From NCBI GenBank assembly GCA_958295915.1, contig OY282381.1, positions 3,928,722 through 3,992,721 of the forward strand: a stretch of 64,000 bases of DNA, read 5' to 3'. Both the position numbers and the translations under genes were made by a program. The notes under the pieces are model-generated. The model had not been told where the DNA came from. It saw only the letters and a program-made list of their open reading frames with translations, and ran no database searches. This DNA comes from an uncultured Caldilineaceae bacterium (GTDB lineage Bacteria; Chloroflexota; Anaerolineae; Caldilineales; Caldilineaceae). Positions within the stretch are counted from its first letter, which is position 1. Every line of letters begins with the position of its first letter. Shown here piece after piece: positions 53,525 through 61,452 of the stretch.

Positions 53525-55129
53525 CTAATTCCTAATTTCCCGTTTGATCCGTTCCGCAATGTGCTCGGCTATCATGACTGTGGTCAGATGCGTATTGGCC
53601 CGCGGCACTTCAGGCATGATCGAGGCGTCGACAACGCGTAAGCCATCAACGCCCATGACGCGACAGTCAGGATCGACGACAACATGCGGGTCGTCAGGGC
53701 GTCCCATGCGACACGTGCCGACCACGTGATAGCAGTCAGCGCACTCCTCCAGCAGCCACCGATCGAGCTGTTTGTCGTCCGTGAAGCTATCGATGCGCCG
53801 TAAAGAACCGCTCAGTGGCTCTCCCACGGAGATCCCCTCAGCGATATCTGAAACAGCGGAATGCCGGCCGATCGCAAACAGCCGCCGAACACCATCACGC
53901 AGCCGGATCAGATCGCGCTCGTCGGACAGCATGCGCTCTTCGATGTCGGGATTGATCTCCGGATCGGGCGATATGATGCGCAGCCGGCCCTGTGAAAAAG
54001 CCTGAAAGACCGAAACCACGATCACCCCCCTCGCCAGCGCCTCTCCCTCAATGCCGTACACGTTGCAACTGGCGATCAGCATATCGTTTCTGCCAGCGCC
54101 AGCAAGGCCGGAGGTATAGCGCACGCAACAGTTGGTGCGCCGCGCATGCGCGTTGCCGGCCTGGGCCTCCGCTCGCAACGAGAGGTGGAGCCCAACGGTT
54201 GGATGATCCGAGAGGTTTTGTCCCACCCCGGGCAGGTCTACGACAGGGGCGATGCCAAGCGCGTCTAGCTCCTGAGCCGACCCGATGCCTGAACGCATCA
54301 GGATGGCCGGCGAGTGAACCGCCCCGGCGCAGAGCGCGATCTCCTTGCCACGAATGGTTGACCACCCGCCCTGCTCTGGCCGTTCTCCAATCTCGGCGCT
54401 GTCAGCACGCACCCGAACACCCGTCGCGCGTTGTCCCTCGATATCGATGCGATCCACCAGCGCCTCGCCGATGATTTCGAGATTGGGGCGATCGCGTGCC
54501 GCTTCGAGGTAAGCGTCATTGGTCGAAAAACGGACATCGTCGCGCATAGTCAGCGCGACAGGGGAAGCGCCTGTGCTGCCCGGCGCATGGTAGTCGTCAG
54601 ACCAACCGTAGCCCAGATCGAGCGCGGCTTCGCGCAGAGCCAGATCGACCGGCCCCCACTCATCAAGCGGTACTCGATACAGAGGAATCGGGCCGCCGCG
54701 CCCATGGTATGACGCCTCGCCAAAGTTGAGATCGTCCTCCAGGCGAATGAAGGATGGCAGAACCTCCTCGCTCGACCAGCCGACACAGCCCAGCTCTGCC
54801 CAGCGATCGAAGTCATCCGGCTCCCCGCGCAAGGCGACCAGGCCGTTGATGGCCGAACTGCCGCCCACGCCGCGCCCGCGCGCAAACGGTCTGTGCCCCT
54901 GGGCTTCGCTGCGGCGCGCCGCAAGCCCCGGCCATCGATAGATTTTCTGGTACTGTTCAGATATGAGAATCTCGCCATGATTGTGGCTTCGCATCGCCGG
55001 CGGAGCGTCCTTCGAACGGTAATCGCGGCCGGCCTCGAGCAACAGCACTGAGACCGAAGAGGTCTCCGATAGCCGGGCCGCCAGGGCCGCGCCAGCCGAC
55101 CCCGCCCCCACGATGATGTAATCGTACAT
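53525..55129 (-). CDS. GMC-family FAD oxidoreductase (choline-dehydrogenase-like)
   Basis: A 534-residue flavoenzyme. The N-terminal FAD motif is YDYIIVGAGSAGAALAARLS with a glutamate in LLLEAGRDY. GRGVGGSSAINGLVALRG is the GMC signature-1 region, and GAVHSPAILMRSGIGSAQEL is signature 2. The C-terminus holds the active-site pair CYHVVGTCRMG (His) and ANTHLTTVMIAEH (His). It oxidises an alcohol, here probably a sugar or polyol. The start at 55129 follows AGAGGAGT and the normal MYDYIIVG N-terminus; 51 more codons are open upstream. Confidence 0.92.
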   Translation of the reverse strand: MYDYIIVGAGSAGAALAARLSETSSVSVLLLEAGRDYRSKDAPPAMRSHNHGEILISEQYQKIYRWPGLAARRSEAQGHRPFARGRGVGGSSAINGLVALRGEPDDFDRWAELGCVGWSSEEVLPSFIRLEDDLNFGEASYHGRGGPIPLYRVPLDEWGPVDLALREAALDLGYGWSDDYHAPGSTGASPVALTMRDDVRFSTNDAYLEAARDRPNLEIIGEALVDRIDIEGQRATGVRVRADSAEIGERPEQGGWSTIRGKEIALCAGAVHSPAILMRSGIGSAQELDALGIAPVVDLPGVGQNLSDHPTVGLHLSLRAEAQAGNAHARRTNCCVRYTSGLAGAGRNDMLIASCNVYGIEGEALARGVIVVSVFQAFSQGRLRIISPDPEINPDIEERMLSDERDLIRLRDGVRRLFAIGRHSAVSDIAEGISVGEPLSGSLRRIDSFTDDKQLDRWLLEECADCYHVVGTCRMGRPDDPHVVVDPDCRVMGVDGLRVVDASIMPEVPRANTHLTTVMIAEHIAERIKREIRN

Positions 55130-55178
55130 CCGACTCCTCTTGAGAATGTCTACGTGCCGGCTCTTGTATCTGTGCCTT

Positions 55179-55970
55179 CTATCCGAATGATAGGTAATCC
55201 ACTGTATCTTCTTCAGATTCTGTGCCCGCGCGCCCTCTGACGATGAGCTCGACAACATCGTCCAACCCAACTCGGGAGACATCCAATATGCCTTGCCTCT
55301 GGCCTCCCTTCAGAACCATTACACGGTCACCGATTGCCAGTATGTCCGGCACGCGCTGTGTAATCAGGACGATCGAATGACCTTCATCCCTGAGATCCTT
55401 AATCAGCCGCAACAGAGTATTGGCTTCTCGAACACCCAACGCTGCAGTGGGTTCGTCCATGAGTAGAATCTTGGCCTCAAAAGCGATCGCCTTCGCCGCG
55501 GCGACCATCTGGCGCTGACCGCCGGACATCCTCTCAACTTTGAGCCTGGGGGAGCTAATGTTGATCTTGAGTCTCTTGAGCAACGCCGCGGATTCGGCGT
55601 ACATCTTTTTCTTATCGAGAATTCTCAGGAGTGAGACGCCCCTCGTGTACTCCCGGCCCAAGAAGATGTTGCGAGCGACATCAAGATTGTTGCAAAGAGC
55701 CAGGTCCTGATAGATCATTTCAATGCCGCAGCGGCGCGCGTCGCGAGGATCGCGAATGGAGACTTCCTGGCCAGCGATAGATATTTTTCCGCTATCAGCG
55801 CTATGCGCGCCGCTGAGGATTTTCATCAGGGTTGACTTGCCGGCCGCGTTGTCACCCACCAGCCCCAGAATCTCCCCCTCCCGCAGCTCCAAATCCACCT
55901 GATTGAGCGCCTGAACGCTGCCAAATCGCTTGGAGATCCCTTTCATTTCGACAATGTAGCCGCTTTCCAT
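55179..55970 (-). CDS. CUT2 (ribose-type) ABC ATPase, single domain
   Basis: A 263-residue ATPase with one nucleotide-binding domain, whereas the usual ribose/xylose ATPases have two fused domains of about 500 residues. Walker A is GDNAAGKST (39-47), the Q-loop glutamine is at about 88, the signature is MSGGQRQ (148-154) and Walker B ILLMDEP (168-174). The H-loop position, normally His, is Gln205 in VLITQRVPD. It energises the two permeases at 57243 and 58300. A perfect hairpin precedes the gene. Confidence 0.88.
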   Translation of the reverse strand: MESGYIVEMKGISKRFGSVQALNQVDLELREGEILGLVGDNAAGKSTLMKILSGAHSADSGKISIAGQEVSIRDPRDARRCGIEMIYQDLALCNNLDVARNIFLGREYTRGVSLLRILDKKKMYAESAALLKRLKINISSPRLKVERMSGGQRQMVAAAKAIAFEAKILLMDEPTAALGVREANTLLRLIKDLRDEGHSIVLITQRVPDILAIGDRVMVLKGGQRQGILDVSRVGLDDVVELIVRGRAGTESEEDTVDYLSFG

Positions 55971-56036
55971 GGTGGTCCTTCCTTAGCGTCAGCGCCGAGC
56001 TCTCAGCAGTATCCTTGTTTCTTGAGTAGAGGCGAT

Positions 56037-56063
56037 ATGGTGAGGGACGAAGTCCCTCACCAT
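56037..56063 (-). promoter_or_regulatory. Perfect 12-bp hairpin between the binding-protein and ATPase genes
   Basis: ATGGTGAGGGAC (56037-56048) pairs with GTCCCTCACCAT (56052-56063) around a three-base loop. It lies between the stop of the 56088 gene and the start of the ATPase. It could stabilise the abundant binding-protein mRNA and reduce read-through; no T-run follows. Confidence 0.6.
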
Positions 56064-56087
56064 ACACGCAGGAGCGGATTTTTTACG

Positions 56088-57104
56088 CTACCACAAGTCC
56101 GGGAAGAGATCCACATTCTCCTCTGTGATCAGAACCGCAGGAGAGGTCTGCCAGAAGATCACCGGGCGATTCTCGGCAAGATCTCTGGCCGAGTGGATAA
56201 TTTTAACCGCAATGAACGAGGCATCATTCAGCACAGTGCCCCACATGACGCCGTCGCGGATAGCGTCGTACACTTCCTTGGCGCCGCCGTCCACGCCGAG
56301 CACTTTGATCTCGTCTGTGAGCCCAACTTCGGCGATCGCCTTGGCCGCCCCCAGACACATGTCATCGTTGTGGCAGTAGACCATGTCGATCTGGTCCGGA
56401 TAGGCCGTCAGGTAGTTCTCCATGACGGTTCTGGCCTCTTCACGATTCCACTTACCCGTATCCACGGCAATGAGCTCGCGGCCTGGGCAGTTCTCAGCGA
56501 CATATTCCCTGGCCGAAGAGCGTTGGGGAACAAGGCCATGACCTGTGGCGCCTTCGATGATGACCCAACCTTGGCCATCTTCCAGCGCCTGGCAAACCGC
56601 CTTGCCAGCGGTCTCGCCTTCGGCCCAGCCCGATGAGCCAATCATGGTATTCACGTATTTCAAACCCTCTTCATCAAGGTCAGCGCCCTCAGAGATCACG
56701 GGAATCCCGGCCTCTTGCGCTTCTTTCAGGGCATCGTTGAGCGCCGACGTGTCGTAGGGCACCAAGGCGATCACATCGTACTGCTTGGTGATGCAATCCT
56801 CGATCAGGCGAATCTCAGTCGGGATATCTCCTTGCGTGTCGTAAACATCGTACTGAAAGCCAAACAACTTGGCCTCTTTTGCCGCCAGGGTGACTTTGGC
56901 CGTTGAGTAGGGAACGCCCACTTCGATGATATGGCAGATTCGAAGGTTCTGGGCCAGAGGCCAATCTTTGGCTTGCGTCTGCACCTCCTGGGTCACCACA
57001 ACGGTCACTTCCCTTTCTACGACCTGCGTTTGAGGTGGAACACAGGCCGCAAGCAGTGATACAAGCGCCATGACAGCGAAAGCTACTCCGAGATGCTTCT
57101 TCAT
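56088..57104 (-). CDS. CUT2 periplasmic binding protein, RbsB/type-1 fold, lipoprotein
   Basis: A 338-residue type-1 periplasmic-binding-fold protein. The Sec lipoprotein signal ends LLAAC with Cys21, and a VVEREVTVVVTQEVQTQ linker follows, a style common in Chloroflexota. The core has VIALVPYDTSALNDALKEAQ, AGIPVISEGAD and HNDDMCLGAAKAIAE, then LGVDGG, the standard sugar-binding stations. It delivers a monosaccharide or cyclitol to the RbsC-like permeases. Confidence 0.92.
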   Translation of the reverse strand: MKKHLGVAFAVMALVSLLAACVPPQTQVVEREVTVVVTQEVQTQAKDWPLAQNLRICHIIEVGVPYSTAKVTLAAKEAKLFGFQYDVYDTQGDIPTEIRLIEDCITKQYDVIALVPYDTSALNDALKEAQEAGIPVISEGADLDEEGLKYVNTMIGSSGWAEGETAGKAVCQALEDGQGWVIIEGATGHGLVPQRSSAREYVAENCPGRELIAVDTGKWNREEARTVMENYLTAYPDQIDMVYCHNDDMCLGAAKAIAEVGLTDEIKVLGVDGGAKEVYDAIRDGVMWGTVLNDASFIAVKIIHSARDLAENRPVIFWQTSPAVLITEENVDLFPDLW

Positions 57105-57242
57105 TTTTTCTTCTCCTTCATAGTGATAGATTTGCCCGCTAGATAGATTGCCCCAATTGGGAGCAGTAGAGGCGCATTGTGTCCCATCGCATTCTTATCT
57201 CTTCAATAAACCCTCCTTTCAGGGCAATGCCGCTGTCAACGA

Positions 57243-58232
57243 TCACGCTGTTCGACGCCTACGGTTCACGTAGACATCCGAAATAACCACAGAAACCAGA
57301 ATGATGCCCTGAATGACCCATTGCCAGTATGCACTGACGCCCAGAAGATTAAGCGAGTTGCGGATCACACCCAGCAATAAGACGCCGGCTACAGCGCCAA
57401 GGACATTGCCTACGCCTCCGAATAAGGATGTGCCGCCAATAACCGTGGCAGAGATCGCAAAAAGAGCCGTGTCTCTCCCCACACCAGGGTTGGCGCTGAC
57501 AGAGCGCGAGGCCAGCAACACGCCTGCGACCCCACTGCACAAGCCGGCCACGACGAACGCGAGCGCGAATAGCAAGTTCACATGCAAGCCGGCCCGGTGT
57601 GATGCGTCCGCATTTCCGCCAATAGCGTACCAGTATGTGCCTATTCGTGTCTGTGTCATGATCAGATGGGCGATAATGCCAATGCCAAAGAACGCCAGCG
57701 CCGGGAATTCAAGTATCCCCAGCTTAGCGGATCCCATCCAGCCGAACCCTTCAGCGTGGCCATAGATGGTCATTTCTTCAGAGATTATGAATGTTATCCC
57801 CTGTACAGCAACCATGCTCGAGAGGGTCGCGATGAAGAAGTTGACCCTCATCTTGGTAACGACAAAACCATTCACGATTCCAACACATGCCCCAGCCAGA
57901 ATGCCGAGCAGAGCGGCAATCGGCACGCCCAAATCCTGGGCGAGAGCGAATACCACGCCTCCGAGCGCCATGGTGGCGCCGACCCCTAAATCAATACCCC
58001 AGGCAATCATCAGAATGGTCAGACCAATCGAAATAATTCCGTCGATGGAGAACTGCGTCGTCATTTGCGTGATGTTGCGTTCCGTCGCAAAGAAAGGAAC
58101 AAACAAAACCGCATAGACAACAGCAATCGCTAACAGAATAAACGCCCGGTACTCGATCAGCCACTGAAGCGTTTCCCCCCAACGCTCGGTTCTGCTTATG
58201 GTCTGCGGTTCAAATCTGCGATCTGCACTCAT
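57243..58232 (-). CDS. CUT2 permease, RbsC-like
   Basis: A 329-residue RbsC-type permease with 9-10 helices; DGIISIGLTILMIAWGIDLG and VGATMALGGVVFAL are the diagnostic N-terminal segment, and GGNADASHRAGLHV the cytoplasmic loop. The start at 58232 follows GGAG at good spacing; 18 more codons are open upstream. It probably forms a heterodimer with the 58300 product, since two different RbsC-like genes serve one ATPase and one binding protein. Confidence 0.9.
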   Translation of the reverse strand: MSADRRFEPQTISRTERWGETLQWLIEYRAFILLAIAVVYAVLFVPFFATERNITQMTTQFSIDGIISIGLTILMIAWGIDLGVGATMALGGVVFALAQDLGVPIAALLGILAGACVGIVNGFVVTKMRVNFFIATLSSMVAVQGITFIISEEMTIYGHAEGFGWMGSAKLGILEFPALAFFGIGIIAHLIMTQTRIGTYWYAIGGNADASHRAGLHVNLLFALAFVVAGLCSGVAGVLLASRSVSANPGVGRDTALFAISATVIGGTSLFGGVGNVLGAVAGVLLLGVIRNSLNLLGVSAYWQWVIQGIILVSVVISDVYVNRRRRTA

Positions 58233-58299
58233 CTTGAACTCCGTGAAGCCGATATTCGTCCGTAGCGCGCGCTTCAGCGCCCGCAAAGCGCACTGCGAA

Positions 58300-59322
58300 T
58301 CAAACCAGGGTTGGATCTGTAGAGACTCTTCTTTCCCGTCCCAAGGTCTGGATTGCGACCAGACCTGCGGTGATGATGCCCTGGGCGATCAACTGAGTTT
58401 CCGGTTCAAACCCCAGAAGAGTGAGAGAATTGTTCAGTAAGGCGACCAGGATGGCTCCCCATACACCCCTTGCCACGCTGCCTTTGCCGCCAAATATGTA
58501 GTTCCCGCCCATGACAGCCGCTGTTATGGCATGAAATTCATAGTGTAAGCCGACAAAATAGTGTCCGGAGCCGGCTCGTGCGCTGACAACCATAGCGGCG
58601 ATGGCAGATGTGACGCCAGTAGCGATGTACATGAGAATTCGGTAGAAGGAAACCCGCACACCCGCTAATTTGGCTGCCTCCTCATTTCCGCCGATGGCGT
58701 ATACGCTGGCGCCAACTGTCGTCTCCGACAGAATCAGATGCATGATAAGCGCCAGGACCAGAAAGATCACGGACGGCACGGCAAACGGGCCCATAAAGCC
58801 ATCGGCAATCAGTAGGAAAGGGCTTTCGCGAGGGATCCGGTAGTAATATCCACCGGCAGTCAACAATGCGATACCCTGAAAGATCGTCATCGTGCCGAGC
58901 GTGGTGAGCATCGGGTTCGACTTCAGCCTGCCAACCAATAGCCCGTTGAATATCCCCGCCATCAGGCCGATCATGAGGCCGACAAGACAGGTCGTGGCAA
59001 TGTTACTGCCGCCCTCAAGCATGGAGACCATAGTCACGCTGATCAGGGAGACGAGCGCCCCCACAGAGAGGTCAAAGCTTCCGCTGATCATCATCCAGCA
59101 GACGCCAACCGTCACAATCCCGTTTATGGACGACTGACGAAGTACATTAACCAGGTTGCGAGTGGTCAGGAAGCGTGGGTTCAGAATCCCCATGAACATC
59201 ACCAGGGCAAAGGTGAGTATGACTTGCGGTTCCTTCAGAAGGAAATCTCCCAGGAGCCTGAGCCGTTCCCTGCCTTGTAGGATGTCTATGTATAAACCCC
59301 TTTCAAATCGCCCCCAATCCCG
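58300..59322 (-). CDS. CUT2 permease, RbsC-like, 5' end at a rearrangement scar
   Basis: From an ATG at 59202 the protein is 300 residues, but homologous-looking sequence continues upstream in frame (RLRLLGDFLLKEPQVILTFA before the ATG), so the true N-terminus lies between 59202 and 59322. No ATG is available there; a start may have been lost at the junction, or a rare start is used. Conserved parts: GIVTVGVCWMMISGSFDLSV and GGNEEAAKLAGVRV. Immediately upstream is a truncated permease of another family. If translated only from 59202 it lacks the first helix. Confidence 0.75.
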   Translation of the reverse strand, partial: RDWGRFERGLYIDILQGRERLRLLGDFLLKEPQVILTFALVMFMGILNPRFLTTRNLVNVLRQSSINGIVTVGVCWMMISGSFDLSVGALVSLISVTMVSMLEGGSNIATTCLVGLMIGLMAGIFNGLLVGRLKSNPMLTTLGTMTIFQGIALLTAGGYYYRIPRESPFLLIADGFMGPFAVPSVIFLVLALIMHLILSETTVGASVYAIGGNEEAAKLAGVRVSFYRILMYIATGVTSAIAAMVVSARAGSGHYFVGLHYEFHAITAAVMGGNYIFGGKGSVARGVWGAILVALLNNSLTLLGFEPETQLIAQGIITAGLVAIQTLGRERRVSTDPTLV

Positions 59323-59530
59323 CTAAGCTGCTGTTCTTGGCATATTGTGGAAATGGATGCTGGCGGAATACCTCGGCGTAGCTTTCAAAATCGAGTTTGC
59401 CAGGCAGGAAGACCGGCGGGTAGGCCGTGTTTTCCACTTGGTTCTTGAATGAGAGAGAAATCACCCAGAAAAAGAAGAAAAGGGAAGGTAGTATGAGCGC
59501 CAGGACAACCAACCAGAAGGCGACATTACA
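59303..59530 (-). pseudogene. N-terminal fragment of a CUT1 MalG-type permease
   Basis: The frame reads FWLVVLALILPSLFFFFWVI, then SLSFKNQVENTAYPPVFLP and FESYAEVFRQHPFPQYAKNS, the typical first helix, SFK/P-x-x-x turn and second segment of a MalG permease. It then stops at 59303 after about 75 residues, where a full permease would have about 200 more. The missing rest and the missing 5' end of the RbsC gene meet in 59240-59322, so a deletion or recombination fused two operons here. The intact MalG permease at 59533 ends just upstream. Confidence 0.75.
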
Positions 59531-59532
59531 GC

Positions 59533-60375
59533 CTACATCTTCAGGCCGCCCTGTGTTAAGCCTGTCACAAATCGGCGCTGCAACAACAGAAACAGCGCCA
59601 GTACTGGCACGGTCATCATCACAGCGCCAGCGCTGGTAAGCGACCAATCGCGGCCAAAACGTTGTGTGAAGTTGTAGTAGCTTGTCGTCACGGGCAACAG
59701 CTCATCCTTCTGCAGGAAGATGAGCGCGGCCTGGAATTCACTCCACACACCCAACGCAACCACCAGACCTACAGTCAGAAAGGCCGGCCACATGATCGGG
59801 ATCACCACCCGCGTCATCACCTGCCATTCATTGGCGCCATCCACGCGCGCCGCGTCCTCAAAATCCCGCGATAGACTCATGAAAAAGGAACGCAGCAAGA
59901 AAATCGCAAATGGCGAATTGAAGGCAACATACATGATGATCAAACCAGCGCGGGTGTTCAGCAGCCCCAGATTGCGCCACATAATGAACAGCGGGATGAC
60001 ATATAGCCAGAATGGAAGCGTGGAGAGAGTCAACATGTAGACCAGATACAGATTGCCGCCCGGGGGATCGAGCCGAGCCAGGCTATAGGCCGCCATACCA
60101 CCCAACAAAAGAACGCCGGCCACGGTGAAAACAACGTAGATCAGGCTGTTCGTTAGGGTGGTGGCAAACTCACCCTGTACCCAGGCATTGACGTAGTTCT
60201 CCATGTGAACTGCCCGAGGAAGTCCAATTGGATTCGTACCCAATTCCTGGGGGGTTTTCAGCGAGTTGAAAAGTGGAACCAGAATCGGACCCAGCGCAAA
60301 GCACACCAACAGAAGCAGGATGATATAGTTGGGTATCAGGTTTGTCCTGCCTCTTCTTCGAAACATCGATGTCAT
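59533..60375 (-). CDS. CUT1 sugar ABC permease, MalG type (operon 6)
   Basis: A 280-residue permease with six helices, EAA loop DFEDAARVDGANEWQVMTRV followed by VIPIM and a GLTQGGLKM C-terminus. It follows the permease at 60424 by 48 bases in the leftward operon. It ends two bases before the permease fragment described above. Confidence 0.92.
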   Translation of the reverse strand: MTSMFRRRGRTNLIPNYIILLLLVCFALGPILVPLFNSLKTPQELGTNPIGLPRAVHMENYVNAWVQGEFATTLTNSLIYVVFTVAGVLLLGGMAAYSLARLDPPGGNLYLVYMLTLSTLPFWLYVIPLFIMWRNLGLLNTRAGLIIMYVAFNSPFAIFLLRSFFMSLSRDFEDAARVDGANEWQVMTRVVIPIMWPAFLTVGLVVALGVWSEFQAALIFLQKDELLPVTTSYYNFTQRFGRDWSLTSAGAVMMTVPVLALFLLLQRRFVTGLTQGGLKM

Positions 60376-60423
60376 TCTCCCAATTTTGCTGTGCTATGCG
60401 CATCTGAGACCGTACGCAACCGC

Positions 60424-61374
60424 CTAAACATCCCAGCCCCTGCGGCGAAGAAGCACGAATATCGTGGCCATGATACCGGCAATCGCGCTCATGGTTATCC
60501 CAATTGCGGCTCCATAGCCGGCCTCAAAGCGCTGGAATGCCTGTTTGTAGAGATAGGTGGCCAGCATTTCCGAACTACCGGCAGGTCCGCCGTGTGTCAG
60601 GATCCATACATAGTCAAAGACCAGGAACGACCAAATGGCCGTCATCATCAACATAAAGAATACGGTGGAGCGGATCCCAGGCAAGGTGACGTTGAGAAAC
60701 TCCTGCCAGCGGTTGGCGCCATCGATCTTGGCTGCATCATATAGGTCCGCAGGTATGTTCTGCATCGCGGTCAGGAAGAGGATCATCAGGAATCCCCACC
60801 AATGCCAATTGTCGGCGAACGCAATCGCACCCAGAGCAGTGTTCTTGTCGCCTAGATACGGATGGGCGAACCCTTCGATTCCCCAATTTTCCAACAGCGT
60901 GCCAAAGCCAAGTCTTGGATCGAGCAGCATACGCCAGATCGACGCGACCACAACACTGGGCAGAACATAGGGAACAAAAAAGGCGGTGCGGATCGCCATT
61001 GAACCGCGGCGCGTCTGTGCCAACAGGGTCGCTACCGCCAGCGCCATAATGAATGGCACGGTGAGGAAAAACGCCAGCCACAGCACGTTGTGGCGAATCG
61101 CCAGCCGAAAATTGCCGTCGTCGAAGAACAGAGTGCGGAAGTTCTCCAGCCCGATAAAGTCGGCCTTGCCGATCCCGGACCAATCGGTCAACGCATAGTA
61201 CATGCCGCCAATAGATGGCGCGACCACAACGACGAGGTGCAGCAGCGTGATTGGCGCAATAAATAGCCACGGCATGATCTTCCGACGAAAACGACTGCCG
61301 CGCAGCCAGGATCGCCTCTTCGACGATACCGCTACCGTGGCCCCGTCACTGACCGTTGGGGATGTGATTGGCAA
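60424..61374 (-). CDS. CUT1 sugar ABC permease, MalF type (operon 6)
   Basis: A 316-residue permease with six helices after a basic N-terminus (KRRSWLRGSRFRRKIM). The EAA loop is DLYDAAKIDGANRWQEFLNV followed by TLPGI. It lies 78 bases downstream of the binding protein at 61453 and is its likely partner. Confidence 0.92.
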   Translation of the reverse strand: MPITSPTVSDGATVAVSSKRRSWLRGSRFRRKIMPWLFIAPITLLHLVVVVAPSIGGMYYALTDWSGIGKADFIGLENFRTLFFDDGNFRLAIRHNVLWLAFFLTVPFIMALAVATLLAQTRRGSMAIRTAFFVPYVLPSVVVASIWRMLLDPRLGFGTLLENWGIEGFAHPYLGDKNTALGAIAFADNWHWWGFLMILFLTAMQNIPADLYDAAKIDGANRWQEFLNVTLPGIRSTVFFMLMMTAIWSFLVFDYVWILTHGGPAGSSEMLATYLYKQAFQRFEAGYGAAIGITMSAIAGIMATIFVLLRRRGWDV

Positions 61375-61452
61375 ATCATTTGTTCCTTAGAGACGAGGCC
61401 GCAATCATCTCAGTGCATATGAAATATGTGAAACCAGGAATGTGCGAGACCC

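Noticed and set aside
59531..59647. N-terminal 40 codons of the frame containing the truncated MalG permease
   Set aside because: They overlap the intact permease at 59533 in another frame and do not look like permease sequence; only the part below 59530 is a real remnant.
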